From contig OZ231127.1 of the NCBI GenBank assembly GCA_965153355.1, forward strand, positions 67,022,001-67,086,000: 64,000 nt of DNA, in the 5' to 3' direction. The DNA is from Flaccisagitta enflata. Its lineage: Eukaryota; Chaetognatha; Sagittoidea; Aphragmophora. Positions 15,211 to 25,000 of the stretch are shown piece after piece. Below the pieces are notes generated by a model. That model was not told the origin of the DNA, did no database searches, and saw only the letters and a list, made by a program, of their open reading frames with translations. The translations under genes were made by a program, and so were the position numbers. Position 1 is the first letter of the stretch. The number at the start of each line of letters is the position of its first letter.

Positions 15211-18200
15211 ATCCGCTTTAGCAATTCTTTTTACTGATCTAAATTGATGACGTTAGAGACCTGAATTACGTTCGTTTCAATGTGAAAAATAATTTAAGCA
15301 TCTCAAATTGCATCGCATCGCGTCATGCATCTCTTTTCTCACCATTGCCCTTTTGTTTTTCGCATACCTCGTTATTTCTCTTTCTGTAGATAGAATTCAC
15401 ATCATTTCTCTGGTTGAGTTTTCCGTCTCGATCTCTGCCTCTTCCTCGTCCATGTCTAAATCTGCCTCTCTTAAGGCCTCTCTCGAAATATGCCTCTTTG
15501 TTGTCCGTTTGTCTATTTCTCGTTCGTTTTCTCTTGTCGGTTTCTTTCTCGTCCGCTTTCTCCTTCTTTTCTGTTTGTCTCTGTCCTGTCTGTTTCTTTC
15601 TCGTCTGTTTCTCTTTGCCTCTCGTTTGTTTGTCTACCCCTCACGACTTTTTTGCTTTTTTCGTCTGTTTCTTTCTCTTGTCTGTTTCTTTCTCTTGTCT
15701 GTTTCTTTCTCTCGTCTGATTCTTTCTCTCGTCTGATTCCTTCTCTCGTCTGTTTCTTTCTCTCGTCTGTTTCTTTCTCTCGTCTGTTTCTTTCTCTCGT
15801 CTGTTTCTTTCTCTCGTCTGTTTCTTTCTCTCGTCTGTTTCTTTCTCTCGTCTGTTTCTTTCTCTCGTCTGTTTCTTTCTCTCGTCTGTTTCTTTCTCTC
15901 GTCTGTTTCTTTCTCTCGTCTGTTTCTTTCTCTTGTCTGTTTCTTTCTCTCGTCTGATTCTTTCTCTCGTCTGTTTCTTTCTCTCATCTGTTACTTTCTC
16001 GCGTCTGTTTCTTTCTCTCATTTGTTTCTTTCTCGGCTGTTTGTCCCTCTCGTCGGTTTGAGGCTCAAATTGTTGACACGATGTTCTTTTTTTTGTGGCC
16101 ACATCGAGTTATTTATCGCTAGCTTGTACTGGAATGTTCTTTTTAGTTGCGGACACACAACTCTATAAGAGGCTTTGTCCGTCCGTCCGTCCGTCCGTCC
16201 GTTGGTTGGTCGGTCCGTAACCACGAGTCGAAAAGTGAGAAAACGCACATTTCCGCCCCTGCCCACCCGTCCGCAACTGATGGCCGTGTATCCGGCCTTG
16301 TTTCTTGCCACATCGAGTTATTTATCGCTAGCTTGTACTGAAATGTTCTTTTTTCTGGTTACAATTGAAATGATATGAGAACCAAGATATGAATAAAAAA
16401 CATCAATTTTTGATGTAAAATTGATTGAAGTCAATCAATACAATTGTGCAGTCGCACTTATACGATTCCTTTGGTTCACCTTCTTTAGTCTATCTAAGTA
16501 TGAATGTTCTTGTAAACATTTTGAGTCTAACTACGTTGCTTTGATTGTTCTTTTTTTCCACATCTGAGCCGCAGTATCTAATGCCCGTCGGTTAGTCTGT
16601 TTGTCTCTCTCGACTGTTTCTGTGTTTCTCTGTCTCTGTTTCTGTCTCTGTCTTAGTCTCTATCTCCATCTCTGTTACCGTCTCATTTTTTCTCTCTATC
16701 CATCATTCCATCTGTGTGTGTGTGTGTCTTTCTCTATCTGTCTTCCTATCAGTCTTTGTGTGCCCATCTTTTTCTGTTCCAAAATGTCTCTGTGCTCTGT
16801 CTGTCTGTCCTTCTGTTTTGGTTCAGTTCTTCTATGACTTTATATTCATGTGCGTCTCTCAACGTGTTTGTGTACGGTTTTGTCTGTTTGATTTCCGTTG
16901 TTCGTTTGCCTGCATCTCGCTTTCTCTGCGGATATGCGTTTGGTCATTATCATTAAAAGATGTCATGTCTGTCCGTTGGTTAGTTGGTATGTATTATGTA
17001 TTATGTATTATGTATTATGTATTAATGAGAGTACAGTTGGTATGTATTATGTATTATGTATTAATGAGAGTACAGTTGAACCCCGCTATAATGGATGTCA
17101 AGAGGGTTTTTAAAGGTGAATTTCTGTTATTCCTTGGATCTGTAATAATAGGATGTAACTGAATCCATTTTATTCTTGCCCAAGATTTTCGCCTGCATTT
17201 GAACCCTGCAAAAATAGACGTTAATAGTCAATAAATTTTGTTTGTTATATGCGGATTTCTGTTACTAAGAACCTTGTTTATAAGAACATTGAGGCTCAGA
17301 TGTAAAAAAAAATAAGAACAATCATAAGAAAATTGCTAGTCTCAATATGGGAAAATATATGTATATTCATAATTGATTTGCTTAAAAAACTGCAGTATGC
17401 AAAAAGAATTGTGGAAGTGATACTGTTTAATTAAAACAATTGCTTTCAATCACTCTTACAATGAAATTTGATATATTTATGATTAATATTTTGGATCTCA
17501 TATCCATTCAATTGACAATCAGTTAGATATACAGATTAAAGAGCATTCCTGTATAAGATGGCGATTGGAAAAATGAGAACAACCCAAGAACAATTTGAGC
17601 CTCAAATAACTGTAGAAATAAGAACACTGAGCCTCAGAAGAAAAAAACCATATTCTTGTAAGAAAAAATAAGTGTACTGCAAATGTGAAAAATAACAAAA
17701 AAATGTTATAAAAGGATTAAAAGTAAGTTTCTGCAGAAGAGTGGAATGTCCGCTGGAATAATGTTTGCTGTCATTGGATCATTAGTTATGCCTTTTTTTT
17801 AATTTGAAAAGGTTAATATAGTGATAATTTAAAATAAAAAACATATCTAGAATCGTGAGACGCTCGCCTTTTATATGACTATAGATAAGACCTTATTTTT
17901 GTATTATACAAAAATTGTTTATTACAAATATAATAACTAAAAAGTGAGAAAAAGCAAAAAATATCATTGAAGAAAGACACATTTAGCCAAACATTACGCA
18001 ATTAATAATTTGATATATCGACTTTTTTCTCTGGAATCTCATACAACATTCTGTAACAATGATTCAAGCTAAATTTGAGAAATTTACCTCATTTTCTTAA
18101 TATTTTATTTAATGCATGAAATATTAAAACCTTAGTTTGGCCAACTTCCTGTGCTTGCATTAAGCCGCACAGCGAGATCTAACTACCCCTGATATATATC

Positions 18201-19241
18201 TACGCGTGTGCAAAAGCTCAATACGAGCAGTAGCGTCAGCTAGCGTCAGCTCGCTTTCAAAGATATTCCTCAAACATGCAAATTAAGTAAATGCAATATG
18301 AAATTTATTTGGTAATGAGTGAAGAAAGAGAGAGAGAGAGAGTGAGAGAGAGAGAGAGAGAGAGAGATTTCTGGCTTCTCATTTTCTCATAGTTCCATAC
18401 ATTAACTGTTTTTTTCTCTTGTCGTTTTTGGGCAGCGGCCCCGAAGGGGCCGATGACCTATGCTTTCACACATAGGGGAAATTTTTCCTTCTTCTCCTTC
18501 TCCTTCTTCTTCTCCTCCGTCCACCCCCTTCGAAGCTCATATTCTGGCCTTGGGGCCATAATCCTAGTCTAGAGGCCCAAATCCTAGTCTAGAGGCCCAA
18601 ATTCTAGCCTCAAGGCCCAAATCCTTCAAGACTCAAAACCCAACCTCGAGGCTCAAATCCCAGTCTAGAGGCCCATATCCCAGCCTCGAGGCCCATATCC
18701 CAGCCTCGCAGCTCACATCCCAGCCTCAAGGCTCAAATCCAAGCCTAAACCCTCAAATCCCAGCCTCAAGCCTCCAATCCTAGTTTTGAGGCTCAAATCA
18801 CAGCCTCATGGCTCAAATCACAGCCTAAAGCATCAAATCACAGCCAGGAGGCTCAAATAAGAGCCTCATGGCTCATATCACAGCCTAGATACTCAAATCC
18901 CAGCCTCGAGGCTCATATCCCAGCCTAAAGGCTCATATCCCAGCCTAAAGGCTCATATCCCAGCCTCAAGGCTCAAATACCAGCCTCAAGGCTCAAATCA
19001 CAGCCTCGAGGCTCAAATCACAAACTTGAGGCTTAAATCACAGCCTCATGGCTCGAATTCAATCCTAGAGCTTCAAAACTTACAAAGCATAGGTCATGGC
19101 CCCAGGGCAGCTGCCTCTCACCATCACACATCACATATACTCACATAGGGGCAACGGTACCGCTGACCATCTAACGCTTTTGCGACTATTGTCTATGACA
19201 TTCACATATAGCATCTCTCAACTTGTCTAACTAACTTTTCA

Positions 19242-19325
<84 letters not shown>

Positions 19326-21990
19326 CTCTTCTTCTTCTTTTCCTCCTTCTCTTCATCTTCTTCTTCCTCCTCTTCTTCCTTTTCTTCTTCTTTTTCTCTT
19401 CTTCCTCTTCTTCTTCTTCATCTTCTTCTTCTTCTTCTTCGTCCTCTTCCTCTTCCTCTTCCTCTTCTTCTTCTTCTTCTTCTTCTTCATTGAATCAATG
19501 TCGGTTGGTCTCACAATCCATGCATTAACAAACATTGAGCCAAAGTTTCATAGCGAGAATCAGTGCAGTCAAACCGATGAAAAAATGGCGGCAAAATTTT
19601 TGAGGGTAGTAATGATGATAACTAGTGTGATTTTAAATCTCGGTTTTGTCAAAAAATCACCCTTTTCACTGTTTCCGCACAATTTTTGACGAGGAATTCA
19701 AAAATCACGGTCTCGAGAGCCTGGGACAACGTTCTGAGGATCTTTTGAGAAAACTTATTAAAAGATTTTTATCAATGATATGCGGATTTCCGTTGATGTC
19801 GGATCCGTTGTAGTGGGTTATAACTGTACTTGCAATCGTCCCTTTCTTAATTGTCAGGTGGTATTTCTCCGTCATCTTCGTATTCTACTTCCGGCGGGGA
19901 AGATCGACCTCATGCTGCCGAGTCGCCGGATTTGGCAGAGTCGCCGATTTTCGGCAGCAGCGCAGCTTCAAAATCAAGTCGCCGGAAACAATCCAAGCCG
20001 CTGCGCATGATCAAGAAACACAAAGATGACAACAACGCCGATGATGGTCAGTACAGTTCTGTTTTCTGTCATGGTTTGCAAGCGCAAATGACGAGGTGCT
20101 CATGACTGGTTTTCGCTCTCATTTACTCGCAAGGAATGATTAAATGAATGAATGACGACATAGATTGTAAGATACACGATAGAACGGATGGTAAAATAAG
20201 TGAATATGTAAATGGCAACATGGATGATGAAATGAATGGATGATGAAATGAATGGATGATGAAATGAATGGATGATGAAATGAATGGATGATGAAATGAA
20301 TGTATGAAGAAATGAATGGATGATGAAATAAATGGATGATGAAATGAATGGATGATGAAATGAATGGATGATGAAATGAATGGATGATGAAATGAATGGA
20401 TGATGAAATGAATGGATGATGAAATGAATGGATGATGAAATGAATGGATGATGAAATGAATGGATGATGAAATGAATGGATGATGAAATGAATGGATGAT
20501 GAAATGAATGGATGATGAAATGAATGGATGATGAAATGAATGGATGATGAAATGAATGGATGATGAAATGAATGGATGATGAAATGAATGGATGATGAAA
20601 TGAATGGATGATGAAATGAATGGGTGACGAAAGGCATCATAGATGGTCAACTGTATTGATAAATGAACGAATGAATGGTAACAAGGATGGACGGATAGAT
20701 CGATGGATAGATGGATGGCTGATTCGATGAAATGGCCTGATGGAAAATTTGATGAATGGCGGTTTGTCGTTGATTATTTCATGTGACGTACCTTTCCTAT
20801 TTAGGTCAGCCGTTATCCTCATGTTTTTCACTCTTCATTTTCGTTTATTTTCAGATGGAGCCGATCAAAATCTTTTAGAACCCTCTTCTGTGGACATGGA
20901 AGGAACTGTTCTAAAAAACATTCGAGGTGAGAAGAATTAAATATTTTAAGTTATGCTCCTTGGTAGACTTGGTAGTAACGAAACGTTGATATTGTTTTCT
21001 TTATCGATGGGAAGAGAATTATTTTTGGATGTTTTTATGTATGGTGGCTGTAATTGATGAAAGTTTAAGGATGGGATTGGATGGTGATGATGATGATGAA
21101 TATGGTTCTGACGATGATGCTTCTTAGGACCATGATGGTGATGGTGACGAGGATGATGGTGACGAGGATTATGGTGATGATGGGGATGACGGTGATGATG
21201 GGGATGACGGTGATGATGGGGATGACGGTGATGATGGGGATGACGGTGATGATGGGGATGACGATGGTGATGGTGATGAGGATGATGATGGTGATGAGGA
21301 TGATGATGAAGAGGATGGAGATCGAGATAAGGAGGATGGTGGTGACAATGATGGTAGGGATTTTGGTGATGGTGAGGATGATGGTGATGATGATGATGTC
21401 GAGGACGACGATGAAGGATGACGATGAGGAGGAGGATTATGAGGAGGAGGATGATGATGATGATGTGGAGGCTGATGATGATGATGTGGAGGCTGATGAT
21501 GATGATGTGGAGGCTGATGATGATGATGTGGAGGCTGATGATGATGATGTGGAGGCTGATGATGATGATGTGGAGGCTGATGATGATGATGTGGAGGCTG
21601 ATGATGATGTGGAGGCTGATGATGATGTGGAGGCTGATGATGATGATGTGGAGGCTGATGATGATGATGTGGAGGCTGATGATGATGATGTGGATGATGA
21701 TGATGTGGAGGCTGATGATGATGTGGAGGCTGATGATGATGATGTGGAGGCTGATGATGATGATGTGGAGGATGATGATGATGATGTGGAGGATGATGAT
21801 GATGATGTGGAGGATGATGATGATGATGTGGAGGATGATGATGATGATGATGACGATAATGAGGATGATGACGATAATGAGGATGATGACGATAATGAGG
21901 ATGATGACGATAATGAGGATGATGACGATAATGAGGATGTGGTGGATGATGGTGCTGATAAGGAGGATGATGTGGAGTATGATGATAAGA

Positions 21991-22026
<36 letters not shown>

Positions 22027-25000
22027 GGGATGATGATGATGATGATGGGGATGATGATGATGGGGATGATGATGATGATGGGGATGAGGATGATAAGGGG
22101 GATGATGATCATGATGATGAACTATCTCTTTTCACTTCTTTGTCGTGAGGTAGCATCAAACGAATATTTTTCATTGATTGAGAATTGTTCTGGCCTTATC
22201 CGTTAGTTTTGTTTTAAATTGGCTGTAGATGAATTGAACGAATTTAACTTCAGTCACTAAAACATTTTGATACTCATTTGAAAATATTTTTTTCTTACCT
22301 TTTCATCTCCAGGTTCTCTCAACTTGTCCGACCCTTCCTCCGTTTTCGCCGCCGCCGCCGCCGCAGTCTCTGAAGGCTACAACAACATCACCCCAGAACC
22401 GTATTCCTCCGCAGCTCTCAACTTTGAAGAACAAAGAACTCAACAACAACCAAACAACACTGACACCATTCCCGCCAACAACAACATTTCAAACGGCAAG
22501 TCTTCTCCAGCTCGATCGTTTTCCCGGCAGAGTGGAGAGGACGGATCCCGTTCCCCGCCGCCGTCTGCGCTTTCACAACAACAACAGCAACAACTTTACT
22601 CTCATTACGGGTCTCAATTTCATATAGAAAGTAATTCCGAAAGGAAACCGCACACTGGCGCCCCCTCGTCGCCACCTCCGCCTTTTTCACTACCGCATCA
22701 TCCAACTTTAGCCCGTACACCCAACCCACTATCGCTGTCGTCATCCCCCCTCACGGTACAGAAACCCCATTCAGTTCAGCACCCTTCAGTCCCCACCACC
22801 ACAGCTTCTACCGCTTTAAGCTTGGGATCATCATCATCAACAGCTCACAACCTTCCAAATATGCCCGTTTATCAGCAAAATAATAAATCCGAATTTGATA
22901 ATATTAACAAAAGGCAACCTTCAACCCATACATCAACCTACCACACCTCAATTCACAATTCAGAAGGCTTGGATACTAGAACGATGGCTACCTCATTCTA
23001 TCAACATCAGTTCAAACAACAGAGTAAAGGCGACCTGTATGACAGGGGCAGTATCTCGAGGTCACCTAGAACCAACACTCCGTCTCCCACATTTTACCCA
23101 CATTCTCGTAGTAATGATAACCAAACGCCTCCGCCGCCAGTTCAGATGAATTCCGAGGAAGACCTGATGACGTGCGTTTTCTGCTCAAAATCCTTTTACT
23201 CACATTCCGAGTTGGAACGGCACATCGAATGCAGCCACAGTGGCAATCAAAACCTGTCATTTGGCGGCAATTCCGCCGAAAATGAGGGTCATAGCAAAAA
23301 TGAGCACGAATCTGAGCAGCAAAGGGAAAAAGTGCGTAAAAGTGCCTCACCCCCACCGCCGTCTAGTCTGGATGTTCTGCAGGATTGGGAGAATCAGCAA
23401 GAGCGCGCTTTTTACGCGCATGACAAAGAGGCTTTTGCCAAAGTGCCAACGAGTCAGCATATGCCTAGATCATCTTCACCACCTGACATGAGCGCTTTTA
23501 GTAAGCAGATTCCACCTGGTTGGGACTGGGATGGCGGACTGGCCAGAAGTCCCCAAAGTCCACAGGAAAAGCTAAATCAGTCTGGGTCATCAGCCCCTCG
23601 TAAACCACAGAAAAACGTGGGGAACCGTATTTTCCATATGGAAGCGTATTGTTCGATATGCAATCGCGAATTTTGTAATAAATACTTTCTCAAGACCCAT
23701 AAGGCAAACAAACACAATATTTTCGAAGACAGTGCGCCGAGTCGATCTGGCGTCAATGTTTCCCCAACGGCAGCATCCTTGCAAAGTTTAATGTATCCAC
23801 CCCAGCAACCACTTAGACCTCCCCAATCATCTGCTCCGCTTGACATGTCCAATGTGCAATCACTTAGTAATACTAGTCCAATCACATCTCCAAAGGTATT
23901 TCCAACACCAGCATCACAAAAGAGTCCAAAAATGAACCAAATTCCCCGATCAGAATCCATGAGATCTCCATCCTCAGCTGCTGCACCACAGTTCCATTCA
24001 ATGCAGCATCTTGTCTCTTCTTCTATGAATCAGTCTTTGACCAGTCCGTCTCCAGCTGCATTGGCACCTAAAGCATCAACAAGCAAAGAGGCAACTGGCT
24101 TTCCGGCTCTCCCTCCTTCCATGCCAGATTTGAAGACTAGCACTCCCTCCACTGCTATCGCTACAACCACCTCAGTCTCTCTCCCTGAGGACTATTGCGA
24201 GGTATGTCAGAAAACGTTTTGTAACAAATATTACCTCAAAAAGCATAAGTATGATGTTCATGGACTCGGCAAGCCTAAGGAGCCCAAAGAGAGAAATGCT
24301 AAAGGAGGCAACACTAAAAATCTTTCAAGCAAAATGGGCTTGGAGCTTTCTAGCCTTGAGAGATGGAATGCCGGTTTATCACAGTTTCAGCCTGGCATGC
24401 CGCCTCCTTACAACCCTTATGCCGCACAGCTCCTTGGTGCTGAAGCGGTTGGTCAAGCCCAAGCTGCAGCAGCTGCTGCTGCCATGGCCGCTGCGGCAGT
24501 TGCACCTGGAAATCCTCTATTGCACTTCCAAAATGCTCTACCATTTTTGCATCTGTTGCCTAAACCCCCAATTTCCTCTATGCTTGACACACAAACGTCT
24601 GAAGCATTTCCTCAGCAACCAAGTCCACCAACAGAATCATCAAATGCTGAGTTAGGCAAGGCAGCTGCACATTCTCAATCACCAATTGTCAGACCAAAAA
24701 CGCCTCTCTCTCCGCAAGTTCCAGCTACAAGTGAAGCACAGGCTTTTCACAGATCTCTATCCCCCAAGACATTGTCTCCACCTATCTCTTCTGCTAATCA
24801 TTCCGCACATAGTCCTTGGCCTATTCCTCCTGTATCTAGCTCAGTGACCGTGGCATCAACAGCAACTACAGCAGCCACACCAACGCCGAGTAAAAGTCCA
24901 AAACTCACCACTGAGCAGATTAAAAGCCTCGGAATTGTCCAACCAGATGCTTACTGTGAAATGTGTCGCAAAGAGTTTTGCAACAAGTATTTTCTCCGTG

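Larger units (their letters stand above)
15132..19857 (+). other. Intron 2 of the zinc-finger gene
   Basis: 4.7 kb, donor GTGATT, acceptor TTGTCAG, phase 1. Contains an ATG run, the 17-bp minisatellite, a family A repeat, a MITE-like element, AT-rich sequence at 17,160-18,310, a short GA run (18,327-18,367), a family B inverted-repeat element, and a CT/CTT array. No additional exon that keeps the frame was recognised. Confidence 0.7.

Noticed and set aside
15640-20622. Evenly repeated blocks considered as a CRISPR array
   Set aside because: Units are tandem with no unique spacers, and the DNA is eukaryotic.
20123-20650. Minus-strand frames with regular His-Pro-Phe-Ile-Ser repeats
   Set aside because: Translation of the 16-bp intronic minisatellite in several frames; its periodicity equals the DNA unit.
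21081-22206. Very long open frames (355, 388 and 262 codons) rich in Asp/Glu, His/Ile or Met/Arg
   Set aside because: All come from a GAT-type minisatellite between a good splice donor and a good acceptor of the zinc-finger gene.
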